A stretch of DNA of 64,000 nt from Piscicola geometra (lineage: Eukaryota > Annelida > Clitellata > Hirudinida > Piscicolidae), in contig OX030955.1 in NCBI GenBank assembly GCA_943735955.1, positions 9,727,147-9,791,146 of the forward strand. The letters run 5' to 3'. The position numbers were made by a program, and so were the translations under genes. Below, piece after piece: positions 52,150 through 63,139 of the stretch. Below the pieces are notes generated by a model. That model searched no databases. It saw only the letters and a list, made by a program, of their open reading frames with translations, and had not been told where the DNA came from. Each line of letters opens with the position of its first letter. The stretch's first letter is position 1.

Positions 52150-55100
52150 ATGGAAAAACGAAAAATAAATTTCATGACTGAGACGGCAACGAAGGTTTTG
52201 ATCATTATGATGGTTATGGTGGTTTTAGTGAGCAGTCAAGCGGGACAAAAACAACGTAAGTATTAATTACTGAATAGAAAAATTATTGTAAAAATTATAA
52301 TACTGTAGTTGTGAGTTGATACTTTACACCATGAGTTGAGACACCATAAGTCTAGTGAATTATTAATTCATAACAGCCTTAATATGTATGAATACTGTTG
52401 AATAGGATTGTGAGCTTTGGAGTGTTATGCAAGCTCATATATTTTTGAAGCTCTTTATTTTTGTCTAATTTAAAAAAAATTCTAATTACTTTTTTTATTG
52501 AAGTTTTTTTGGCTTAAATAAATTTTTGGTATACTTATATTTTCTCGAAACTTTGTGCTTTTATAAAATACTCAAGTAATATAAGAAAATCCTTTTATCA
52601 TATTGTACCATTTTCATGTTTTTAAAATTCTCAAATATATAAAAAATAAAATTAAATTTAGAATTAAAAATAAATTAAAGAAACGATTTGTAGAATAGGA
52701 ATTGAAAATGGAAACAATTATTTTAACGAATCATTTTTAATATAATACGATTGTTTTACAAATATTTATAAAATATTTCTTCAGTTTGTTTTTTACTTTT
52801 TTTCAGAGTGTTTTGTGATAAACTGTGATCTTTGTGTTTCTGGCTCTTCAAACGTTTGTCAACAGTGCTCCAGTGGCTACCAACTCTCTAACGGAATCTG
52901 TAGTTGTGAGTTGATACTTTACACCATGAATTGAGACACCTTAAGTCTAATGAATTATTGATTCATAACAGCCTTAATATGTATGAATACTGTTGAATAG
53001 GATTGTGAGTTTTTGAGTGTTATGCAAGATCATATATTTTTGAAGCTCTTTATTTTTGTCTAATTTAAAAAAAAGCTTTTAATTAATTTTTTTATGGAAG
53101 TTATTTTGGTTTAAATCAATTTTTGGTATACTTATATTTTCTCGAAACTTTGTGGTTTTATAAAATACTCAAGTAATATGAGAAAATCCTTTTATCATAT
53201 TGTACCATTTTCATGTTTTTAAAATTTTCAAATATATAAAAAATAAAATAAAATTTAGAATTAAAAATAAATTAATGAAACGATTTGTAGAATAGGAATT
53301 GTCAAAGGTTCATTGAGCCCAACGGTCAGAACACACAAATTTTTTAATCAAAACTTTAATAGTAATCCAAATAATACTTTATAAATATTTGAAACTTGAA
53401 TAAACTCGACTGGCACTTACAAATAATAATAACCTTCAATAAAATTGATATAAAGAAATTTATAGCCTTATGGATTGGATTAAAAATTCTTATTCTTTAC
53501 AATAATTTGAACATTTTCTTTACTTTACATGATAAATCTGTTTGTTATTATTAGAAGTATTTAAATCAGTTATATTTACAAAAAACTTAGTTAAATAACT
53601 TATTGCTTGGCTCCTAACATGTGTGCCGTTCGTACAATGGCTACTTCTTCTACACAAACAAAAACTGCATCCGTTCGGATTTGATTTAGAAAAAAAATAT
53701 TTATGAGAATTCTTGCAAGTTTTCCAATCTTTAATTATTAATACATCTAATTCTATCACACATTGACTATGCACAGCAATAAAATAAATCAAAAAGTTAA
53801 TTTGATTGGATATTGGTAAACCGGGTTTGAGGAATTTTATTTGAAAACATAAGTTTCATCTTTAAATGTTGAATGTTTTTATATTGTTATTTCAATTTTT
53901 TCTATCAACCTTAGCTCAGTGCAACGTTGCAAACTGCCAGCAGTGTTCGGCTCCTAATGTGTGTGCCATTTGCTACAATGATTATGTCTTAGACAGAAAC
54001 AGAAACTGCATCCGTTCGTTTTAGTTTTATTATTAGTAAAAAAGTTTGAAATTGTTGTATTCCATTAAAAAAGTAAATTTTAAAATAATGTTTCGTTTTT
54101 ACTACTTTATATTTTAATTGACATTTTTCCCAACCTCAGTTCAGTGCAACGTATTGAACTGCAGACAGTGTTCAGCTCCTAACGTGTGTGCCGTTTGTAC
54201 CAATGGTTACAACCTGGTCTCTGGCACTTGCCAACGTAAGTTTCTTGTTTATGGATACTTCTTTAATGCATTTTTTTTCAATATATTTTCGACAAATTTT
54301 TAATATTTTGATAACAAATGATATTTACAATATATCCTTATATCATTTTTATAAACTGTAGTTCAGTGCAACGTAGCGAACTGCCAGCAATGCTCGACTC
54401 CAAACGTATGTGCCGTTTGTAACAATGGCTACGTCTTCGACAACAACAGAAACTGCATCCGTTCGTTTTAGTTTTATGAGTAGTAGAAAATAGTTAAAGT
54501 TTGTATTTTGTTAGTAAGGTGAAAAAGTTTTTATATTTTTCCTTTAAAACAACTACTTCATCATTTGAAAGAATTTTTTCTCATTTGAATACACCTAAAA
54601 TATTCAAAAACTAAATAAATAATAAATAAAATGAATTGAAAATATTTGAGATAAATTATAAACAAACAGTGCAATGCAACGTGCCCAACTGTCAGCAGTG
54701 TGTGTCGTCTTCAGTTTGTGGCATATGTAATCCGGGATACACTCTGGTCTCTGGAACCTGCCAACGTGAGATTTCTTTTTGGAATTGTGTGTTTTGTAAA
54801 ATTTAAAATATAATCTTAATTTTTTAAATATACTATTTCAGTTTCAATTCAGTGCAACGTAGCGAACTGCCAGCAATGCTCGACTCCCAACGTGTGTGCA
54901 GTTTGTACCAATGGTTACAACCTGGTTTTTGGCACTTGCCAACGTAAGTTTCTTGTTTATGGATACTTCTTTATGGCATCTATTCTCAAATTATTTTTCG
55001 ATAAGAATATTTTATTTTGATAAAAAAACATTTCAAACACATCCTTATCTAATTTTTATCAACCTGTTACTAAACACATTTTTATACGTTGAAATTACTT

Positions 55101-55505
55101 TATATTATTCTAAATGTTTGTAAAAAAATATTTTTTTAATTTTAATATATCTTAAAAATATACCTTCACTTCATTTCCTCAACCTCAGTTCAGTGCAACG
55201 TATCGAACTGCAGACAGTGTTCAGCTCCTAACGTCTGTGCCGTTTGTAACAATAGTTACAACCTGGTCTCTGGCACTTGCCAACGTAATTTTCTTTTTTA
55301 TAGAATTTTCTTTATGACATCTATTTTCAGTATATTTTTCGATAAATTTCATTGTATTTGGATAAAAAATATTTAGAATATTTCCTGATCTCATTTCTAT
55401 CAACCTCAGTTCAGTGCAACGTAGCGAACTGCCAGCAATGCTCGTCTCCTAACGTCTGTGCAGTTTGTAAAAATGGTTACAACCTGGTTTCTGGCGTTTG
55501 CCAAC
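52150..55505 (+). CDS. Secreted Cys-module protein locus: signal exon plus tandem module exons
   Basis: Exon 1 (52150-52255) encodes a charged start then a hydrophobic signal, KVLIIMMVMVVLVSSQAG. Eight module exons follow: 52807-52905, 53915-54024, 54140-54235, 54362-54471, 54670-54765, 54842-54943, 55189-55284, 55410-55505. Each encodes about 33 residues of pattern C-x4-C-x2-C-x5-6-C-x2-C-x9-11-C, for example QCNVANCQQCSSPNVCAVC then NGYNLVSGVCQ. Six exons are phase 1-1 with donor CAAC|gtaag or similar and can be chained indefinitely. Two (53915-54024, 54362-54471) end NCIRSF-stop, with no in-phase donor, and can only be terminal. The module resembles the CxxC-rich furin/VSP-like repeat type; no specific family is recognised. 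No closing exon is seen after 55505, where the segmental duplication begins at 55,552. An acceptor-like site just before the ATG suggests a 5' non-coding exon. Confidence 0.82.
52303..52695. repeat. 390-base direct repeat, unit 1
   Basis: Begins ctgtagttgtgagttgatac and runs collinear with 52,899-53,300 (accatgagttgagacaccat versus accatgaattgagacacctt, then tgaagctctttatttttgtc in both). The repeat starts with the last bases of module exon 1, so the unit at 52,303 carries an orphan exon end. Confidence 0.88.
52899..53300. repeat. 390-base direct repeat, unit 2
   Basis: Second copy of 52,303-52,695, beginning at the last codons of module exon 52807-52905 and covering the following intron. 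The duplication shows that this locus is growing by unequal exchange. Confidence 0.88.
53575..53690 (+). pseudogene. Decayed module exon of the stop type
   Basis: Contains ggctcctaacatgtgtgccg, ttcgtacaatggctacttct and aaaactgcatccgttcgg, matching stop-type exons (APNVCAVC ... NCIRS). It lacks one base in the TGTAC-CAATGG segment and the codons for the first cysteines, so it cannot encode a module. It lies 5' of the intact stop-type exon 53915-54024. Confidence 0.8.
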
Positions 55506-55551
55506 GTAAGTTTTTTGTTTATGGATACTTCTTTTGTGCATCTATTTTCAA

Positions 55552-58500
55552 TATAAGATTGAAAAATTTACAGCTATCCAATAGGTAAATTTTATTGTTA
55601 TTTTTTTATGCATCCGTCTTCTAAGCACATTTGTATGTTCTGAAAGTTGTTTCGTTCAATTATAATAATTTAAAAACTGATTTCTAGAAAAATAGTTTAA
55701 AAGTTGGGAGAACTTTTTGCTCTTTTTTCATCAAAATCCGAAGAAATAATTTTTTTAATTTTTTTATTCTTATTTAGATGATGCACTATAATTTCATAAT
55801 GTGCAAGTAGTATAATTAATAATTGAGTGTTTAGCCTGTTGTAACCATGTATGTGTAGCATGGTCCTAGTTGCCTAAGATGAAACGTACGAAGAGATTGT
55901 AGACACTGAAAAATCTGTCTCTAGCATCTTGGGAGAGGATAGTAGCACTTTGATAAATCTATGTATACTATATACAGTATAATAGACTATACAAAGTATA
56001 TTCTAAATAGACTATTGAAAACTAATTCAAACCAATAATTTAATTTCTTATTAAATAATAACTGTTAGTATTAATTAGCTTTGACACAAGTATGTTCTAT
56101 TTATAGCTGAATCTTACATTTGAATAGATGTAGAGTTTCGTCTCATTAGCCTCTATAGACTGTAGACCAGAGGCTTGCACGGGAAATGGTTGAGGCTACG
56201 AAATAATAAAATATTTCTTAGTAAAAAGAGTTTAAGTTATTTTATTCCAAAGCAAAATTGTTTTACAGAGTTTACTTATAAAAATAATTTTTAAACATAT
56301 TTTTAGAGCGTTGAAAAAAAAATTTGATGACGTTTTTAAGAAGGAACTGAAAGACTACATATTCCAAAAAAAATAAAGATTTTTTAGAATTATTATTATT
56401 GAGTGAGCGGAAAAAGTTATTTCTTTAGATAATTAAGATAGTCTGATGATCATTAAATGTTTAAATTACCATTTTTATGACATGAAATATGATTTCATCT
56501 TGGGCAACTAAGCGTTCATTCCTGGGAACTAGAGGTTGGACATGGACGCATTTTCATTCCCGGTTCCCTCCCGTTCCCAAAATTTGTTTTCCCGTCCCGT
56601 TCCCGATGGGACATCAGAATTTTGATTTCCGTCCCGTCCCGTTCCCGAAATTTGTTTTCCCGTCCCGTCCCGTTCCCGATGGAACATCAGAATTTTGATT
56701 CCCGTCCCGTCCCGTTCCCGCAACTCGATTTCCAGTTCCGACCCGTTGTTAGAAATATGTTTTTTGACAACATTCTTATTCTCCACAACTGCAAATATAA
56801 AATCATTCGTATAATTTGATAGTATAATAATTTATAATAATTTTTACGTTATAAAAACAAACATAATAGGTCTAAATACCATCATTTATTTTTTTTCTCA
56901 ACGGCAATGCAGCTTGGTCTGGCTGCACAAAATAGAATTAAATTTTCTCCAATGAAAGTCTTGGTATTTATTTCTTTTCTATCCCAAACTTTTCTCCTAT
57001 TATTCTTTCCTACTGGGGATGCAACAGACATGCTGCCATATGAATAAGATCAATGGGCATCATTTCTTTCGTCGAAATGATCAACTGAGCAATCATTTGG
57101 AAAATAATCATTCAAATTCAAATTATTAATTTATGAAATAAAAATAATATAACTGACCATTTTGATTTCATCTGACAAGTTTTCGTCATCACCCAGTTTT
57201 TCTAATCTTCCTAATGTTTGGACTCACCATTACAACTTCAAATGTAGTGTTGGAGATCTTGACATTGGCAATGGTGGCTTCGTTATACATTTCTATTGCA
57301 TTTAATACTTATTTTAAGAACGGAGTATCGATGAGATAAAGATTTCCATACTTAAAAGTTTGCTGAAAAATTTTAAAGAATTCAATCCCAATAACTGTTA
57401 TTCCCGTTTTTTCCGTTCCCGTTTAAAAGTTGATTCCCGTTCCCATCTTTTCCCGTTCACGATTTGAATGTTGATTCCCGTTCCCGTTCCCGTCCCGAAA
57501 ACCTATTCCTGGTTCTCGACTTTTCCCGTGCCGAAATTAATTTTCATTCCCGTTCCCGCGGGAGTCCCGCGGGTACCCGGTCAAATCGGGTACCCGGTCC
57601 GACCTCTACTAGGAACATAGTAGCTCAAGATGGAAATTTTGAGTGTTCATGTTTGAAGTTAATAAACTCCTATTTATTTATTCTTTGTTTTTCTTTCAAA
57701 GTTGATAAAGTTAGACAAAGAATCAATATAATGGCTGAAGAAATTTTAATTTACGTTATTGGTTATGCAATTGAGATATAAGCTACGTGTAAAAACTGTT
57801 CCATCTTGTGCAACCTCTCCCTACATTTTAAAGTTATAACACGCAATTTGAGATGTTGATTCGGGGGTGAACTATTGAAAAAAATAGTTGTTTTTCATTT
57901 TCATCAAATTTACGTACAGAAACATGAGGTTGTAAAAATTTTGTAATTCTAATGTCCATAATGCCAACTCAACGAACTCATTGAGGCTATAAAATTGTTT
58001 TTTAAACACATAAAAACACAAAGGAAAAGTTGTGGCGAGCCTTGCTTCCGTCTCAAGAACATGGATGTTGCCTGTTGCAGTCATTTGTTTGCTGTTGCTT
58101 CAAGAATTCATCCACCTGACCTGATGATAAGACTCTTTTTCAATTGGTTTTTATACTATTACGCCTTGTGTTTTTATTTCATTGAAATTTTTCTAAATAG
58201 TTTAAAAGATTTGAAATATTTCAAATAAACTTCGATTTTTACATCCACTTTGTTATATTTTTGTCATACAAATGAAAATTTAGATGATTATATTTTCTTG
58301 AAATTTTTCATTTGTCCTATAATTGAAGCCTGAATGATATAATTTTTTTTTTTTCAAATGATTATTTTTGTTAATAAAATTTATTTGTTGAATATTCACT
58401 TGAAGTTTGTTTCAAGGAGCTATAAACTTTCAAAAAAAATTTTGGCTTTAAAATGTATCTTTTTCTACAGAGGAAAAGAGAATATTTGATTGAAAATTAT

Positions 58501-59138
58501 TGTGGTGTTCAAGACTGTGCAGATAGAGCTTTTAATATTGTTAATATATTAAGTAAAAATTTTCTAATTCAAAGCTACAAAAAATACTTTTTTCAAAGAA
58601 TTTTAATTTTATTAAGTCATACGATGATAAGTTTATTGAGAGATAAAATATAATAGAATTTGTAAAAATTTCTAAATGTGAAAGTTGAGAAAATAAATCA
58701 AGCTCGATTATACTTGACAAACGGCACAAGCTTTTTCATCGCATTTTTGGTCTACCCACTTAACTCCTTCTTTGAACCACCTCACTTGGATACAATTTTC
58801 CATGTTACCGAAGTTGTTTGGGTCTTGAAGTCCCCAGTTGGTATACCCAACGCGTAAGTGGTAGTTTCCGACTTTCCAGACAAAATAATTTTCGGTAGTT
58901 CTTGTACCAGCGGTCCAATATGTAGCAAAGTCACTTCCAGGGGTCTTACAAATTTCTGTAAAAAATTATTCACAAATATATTAACAGTTGGCCTTTAAAA
59001 ATATTTAAAATATGAATTTTGAAATAATTACCGTTAAAAGGTTCTGTCATCCTAGTAAACTTATTGTTATCAGGCTTGTCATGGATGGTCGCAAAGGATC
59101 CTCCAAGCTTTCTGCATGCGCCATGAGCATCGTACCAA
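55552..59138. repeat. Segmental duplication, right copy (with 1.08-kb insertion)
   Basis: Collinear with 45,624-48,143, in the same orientation, about 10 kb away. It contains the full C-type lectin gene at its right end and an inserted hAT-type element at 56,530-57,608. Its left boundary falls 47 bases after the last recognised Cys-module exon. Confidence 0.9.
56530..57608. mobile_element. 1.08-kb hAT-type element (GGGTACCC family) with target duplication
   Basis: Ends tagaggttggacatgg and ggtccgacctcta. Subterminal clusters of ttcccgtcccgttcccg (plus strand) at both ends, with gtacccggt pairs at the right. Flanks ctgggaac and ctaggaac (7 of 8). The paralogous site at 46,607-46,625 (ttcctgggaacccagtagctc) lacks it, so insertion is seen directly. 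The interior, read inversely, retains scraps of hAT transposase homologous to 25,600-25,990, with stops. Confidence 0.9.
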
Positions 59139-59245
59139 TTCACTTTATTTTTACTAACAACATATTCAGCACCAGATACCTGATGTTTACCGTGCCACAA
59201 AAACACTGCTGACAAACCTAGCAAATAGATGATCAGATGTGACAT
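58708..59245 (-). CDS. Secreted C-type lectin, 2 exons, 153 aa
   Basis: Exons 59245-59032 and 58955-58708, phase 1 junction. Signal peptide SHLIIYLLGLSAVFLWHG region (residues 1-25), then a single C-type lectin domain: WYDAHGACRKLGGSFATIHD (helix 1), EICKTPGSDFATYWTAGTRT, YFVWKVGNYHLRVGYTNWG, QDPNNFGNMENC and WVDQKCDEKACAVCQV. Cysteine spacing fits the canonical fold. The sugar-site triplet falls in QDPNN, where mannose-type lectins have EPN and galactose-type QPD, and W-V-D replaces W-N-D, so the calcium and ligand site is atypical. The donor AACG|gtaatt and acceptor ttttttacag|AAATTT are good. Confidence 0.92.
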
Positions 59246-59249
59246 GTCA

Positions 59250-59755
59250 AAGCTGCTCGAACTCTTACTAGCTTTTTTCCAAGTTAAACCTCCTTATATA
59301 TTTTTTCAAAGAAAATCAATAGCTACACATTTTAAGTAGATAACGTTATGAATTAAGTTTATGGAATTAATTTTTTGTGATATGAACTCAGTTTGGAGTC
59401 TAAATTATTCGGCAAAAGAATAAAATTGATTTTCAATGAGAAAGCGTTTATTGATTTATTATTATTTTAAAGTTTTTTCTTTGCAAAATGTAAAAAATTT
59501 TCTTTCATTTTGCGTAGATCATCGATTAAAAGGTACTCAAAGGTAAGGGAAAAGTGGCATGTTCTACTTTGAAAGTATGACATAAGAAAAATTAAAAATA
59601 ATCCTTTTTGTGTACAAAATCTGCAATACAGCTTCAAGTGATTGAAAACAACCAATTAGTTTGATAATAGATATAGAAAAAACAATTTTTAAATACATAA
59701 CTTTATGTATTTAGAATATTTTAAAATAGTTAAAACCTAGCTTTTAGAATAATAT
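59250..59755. other. Upstream region of the C-type lectin gene
   Basis: About 40 bases upstream of the ATG the minus strand has tatataaggaggtttaact, a good TATA-box candidate (59,285-59,300). No further gene recognised to 59,755. Confidence 0.55.
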
Positions 59756-59762
59756 TTTTTGT

Positions 59763-59872
59763 AAACGGGTAAAAAGTCTTCAGGATAAAAAAAGTCTTCG
59801 GATAAAAATTCTTCGGATAAAAAGTCTTCGGATAAAATGTCTTCAAGATAAAAAGTCTTCAAGAAAAGATTT
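59763..59872. repeat. 16-18-bp tandem repeat (aaagtcttcggataaa)
   Basis: Six or seven imperfect units of gataaaaagtcttcg with variants agtcttcag and atgtcttcaa. Confidence 0.85.
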
Positions 59873-59979
59873 TCATTGAAAAAACCTTTTTTACATAGTT
59901 TTATTAATTTTAATTAATTTTAATTAATTTTTAGAAAAAAGTTTAGTTCACAAATAATTAAAAGAGACTTATGTATGAA

Positions 59980-61090
59980 ATATCAAATAGAAGACATGAA
60001 ACTTTCGGAGTTTTATGAAAAATGTGGTTAGAGCTCCCAGGAGGAAAAAATAATCGGGAAGAAGAAGTGCTTTTTATATAATTTTATTAATTTTAATGTA
60101 TGTGAATAATTTTTAGAAATATTTTTTATTAACAAATAATGAGAATAAACTAATTAATTAATAAATATCAAAGAGAAGACATGAAACTTAAGGAAGAAGT
60201 GCTTTTTATTAAAAAACTAACGAATTATTTTGAATATTTTGTAGCAAATGTAGGAAATAACAAATAGAAGAAATGAATAATCTGGAGGAAGAAGTGCTAG
60301 GGCTTCAGATTTAGCACCAGTGCAAAGCTTGCAAGCTCCTACTGGAGGAAGAAGTGCTTTTTATTTAAAACTAATTAATTGTTTTCAATATTTGGTAGCA
60401 ATTGTAGGAAATGTCAAATAGAAGACATAAATACTCGGGAGGAAGAAGTGTTAGGGCTTCAGATTGAGCACTAGTGCAACGCTTGCTAGCTCCCAATAGT
60501 GGAAGAATTGCTTTTTATATAATTTTAATGATAGTTAAATAATTTTTAAAAACAATATTAATTAACAAATACTAAGAAGGGACTAATTCATTATTTAAAA
60601 TATTTTTTAGAAAATGTAGGAAATATCAAATAGAAGACATGATAATCTGGAGGAAGAAATGCTAGGGCCTCAGCTTGAGCACTAGTGCAACGCTTGCAAG
60701 TTCCCAATAGTGGAATAATTGCTTTTTATATAATTTTAATGATAGTGAAATAATTTTTAAAAACAATTTCAATTAACAAATACTAAGAAGAGACTAATTA
60801 ATTATTTAAAATATTTTTTAGAAAATGTAGGAAATATCAAATAGAAGACATGAAATCTGGAGGAATAAATGCTAGGGCCTCAGATTGAGCACTAGTGCTA
60901 AGCTTGCAACCCCCCACTGGAGGCAGAAGTGCTTTTACATAATTTTATTAATTTTAATGAAGGTTAGATCATTGTTAGAAACAATTTTAAATAACAAACA
61001 AATGGAAGATACTAATTAATTCTTTTTAATATTTTGTAGCCAATTTAGGAAAGATCAAATAGATGTGAAGAAGAGGAAGAAGTGCTATGG
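59980..61090. repeat. Degenerate 190-240-bp tandem array
   Basis: Five to six diverged units sharing aatatcaaatagaagacatg, ggaggaagaagtgctagggc, ttcagattgagcactagtgc, aacgcttgcaagctccc and tgctttttatataatttta. It ends immediately before the innexin exon, and the last unit (gaagaggaagaagtgctatg, gcttcaggtttagca) supplies that exon's acceptor AG. Confidence 0.85.
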
Positions 61091-61108
61091 CTTCAGGTTT
61101 AGCAACAG

Positions 61109-61611
61109 ATCTTGTCGATCAGATACAACACGTTTGGCTTCGACTTCATCTCAAAAATGACCCAATCGGAAGACTTGAGAGAGGAGAGTTATGTGGCTTT
61201 CCCCAGGGTCAATCTGCGACTTTTGATTCGGGAACAGGACTTTGACAATGTACAGCGATACACAATATAGTGTATGCTGCCCATCAACTTCTTTAATGAT
61301 AAGATCTACTTTTTTCTGTTTTTCTGGATGTTTATCGTCCTTTCGTGCAGTGTCGTTAGTTATTTGGTGTGGCTGCTACGGTTGATCGCGTGGCTTTCAT
61401 CCGAAACCATCTCATTCTCGGCCACAAGCTGCAAGCCAAAATGTCATATGATGAAGAGAAGAGAACGAACAACTTCATAAAAAGCTATTTGGGTCAAGAT
61501 GGAGCCTTTCTCTGTCGTCTGATCACGCACAACACCAACAACATCACCATCACGGACGTCATCTGCTGCCTCAGGGACCACTGGAACTTCACTTGTCTGA
61601 ACGGAAACTAA
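61109..61611 (+). pseudogene. Innexin C-terminal exon with in-frame stop and frameshift
   Basis: Acceptor tttagcaacag|ATCTTG. The frame reads YNTFGFDFISKMTQSEDLRE, SYVAFPRVNLRLLIRE, then VQRYTI-stop-CMLPINFFNDKIYFFLFFW. Innexins have a conserved V-Q-C-V-L-P-I-N-x-F-N-E-K-I-Y here and the Q codon CAG has become TAG (61268-61270). The fourth membrane helix follows (MFIVLSCSVVSYLVWLL). A shift at about 61,365-61,395 is then needed to reach VDRVAFIRNHLILGHKLQ, FIKSYLGQDGAFLCRLITHN and TITDVICCLRDHWNF, then TAA at 61609. Upstream innexin exons are not seen. Either a pseudogene or a locus with errors at two points; gap-junction function is inferred from family only. Confidence 0.85.
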
Positions 61612-61614
61612 TTG

Positions 61615-62325
61615 GAACAGCCCGATGTAAATGATGATGGCACAATAAAAATGTTACTAACTCTTTCCAGGGTCTTTTCTTCATCACCCATGGAAGAAAA
61701 ACCTCGATATCAAAAGGGATTTTAGTTGAGTCATGTCAGCAAATGACATTGATAATGCCCACAAAATATAAATCTATAGCTATTTAAAAATGTTTTTAAA
61801 AAATTGTTTTTGTTATATCTCCTTTACTCGGAAATATGTATTGAAAAGTATTCTCAAATGTTTTATCCATTTTTTATACAGCCAAAATTAATACAACGAC
61901 GAGTGTTATTATGTTATGGTTATAATGTTATTATTTTATAACAATGTTTTTGTCTTTTCAAATGTTGATTGAAATATTTCCATTTATCTTCTATATTTAC
62001 AGATTATTTTTGAACAATATTTTTTATAGCAGTTTATTCTGGTCAGTACACAAGACTTATGAATGTTTTAATTCTTCATATTCCCTATTAAAAGTGGAAT
62101 CTCATTATGTTTATCTCTGCGAGTTAATATTTTAGAACCACATTTATACTCCCAATCTTTGAGATATTTTGAAGTTTTATTTACTTTTTGTACTTTATTT
62201 AAAACCTATACACCGTCAGTATCAGTGAACTTACATCGCTAGATTTTTGTATCTAGTGCAGTTGGAACGTTGGAATAACGTTGTATAAACGTTGGAAGCC
62301 TTACCAGCATTGTAAAATATAGAGC
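61615..62325. other. AT-rich intergenic DNA, nothing recognised
   Basis: No exon recognised. At 62,255-62,300 a small repeat (gcagttggaacgttggaata / acgttgtataaacgttggaa) is visible. Confidence 0.5.
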
Positions 62326-62329
62326 AAAA

Positions 62330-63135
62330 AGGTTTTGCAGACTAAGTTTGGGAGATGGATATGGGGGATAGAAACTAGGGTTAGGAATGTTGTATTACAT
62401 GGTGAAACAGCCTGGAGTACATTCTGGGAAAGAGATGCTAAGGTTACGAAAGAATTTGTCATAGGAACATTAGAGGGGAAAGATATTGTAGAAGGAGTAG
62501 GTAGAGATTGTGTAGAGGAGATAGGTAATAAATCTAAATGGTGGAGAGGTGTAGCCAACTTAGAGAAAAAATTGGGTGTGGAGGTTATGAGCCGAATGGT
62601 ACGTGGAGGGAAAGATGCATAAGCAGGAGTGTCTATGATTGGCCTCTCAAAAAGAGAGGTCGGAGGGATGGGGGGAAAGGAACTAGTGAAAGGATCCAAC
62701 AAAAGGGAAGAGAGGAATGGGAGAATAAGATACAGGAAAGTGAAAGACTGAAAAGGTGCCGTGAAGAAAAGTCAGAAAGCAGGAAGTTGGAAAAATATGT
62801 AGATGGTTCAGATGGAGCGAAAGTTAGGATGAAGTGAAGGGGGGATAGTTTGACGGTAAAGAATAATAAAATTGTGCGCTGGATGTATGAGAAGAAGGAT
62901 AGGAAGTGTGTTTGTGGGGAGGAAGAATATGAGAGTCACGTTTTGCTGGAGTGTGGGTTGTATGAAGAGTGGAGAGAAGAATGGCTGACGGTTTGGAAAA
63001 GGGAGCGTGGAGAACAGGACCCGATGGAAGGAGTCCTTGGATACCAGGAGGAGGATCGGAGGATGGAAGAAGTGGTGCTAGGAAATGTGGATGCGATCTG
63101 GAGACAGAGGGAGAGGAGAGAAAGGGGGAGATGAA
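62330..63135 (+). pseudogene. Non-LTR retrotransposon C-terminal remnant
   Basis: Frames in pieces: FGRWIWGIETRVRNVVLHGE, TAWSTFWERDAKVTKEFV (62,335-62,622); then, after shifts, IVRWMYEKKDRKCVCGEEEY and ESHVLLECGLYEEWREEW (62,865-62,985). The C-x-C-G-x-x-E ... H-V-L-L-E-C box is the CCHC-type motif near the C terminus of many non-LTR elements, preceded by the W-x-W-G/R-N-x-x-x-x-G-E segment following the RT. The composition is purine-rich and unlike its surroundings. No RT catalytic box lies in the window. Confidence 0.7.
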
Positions 63136-63139
63136 GATA

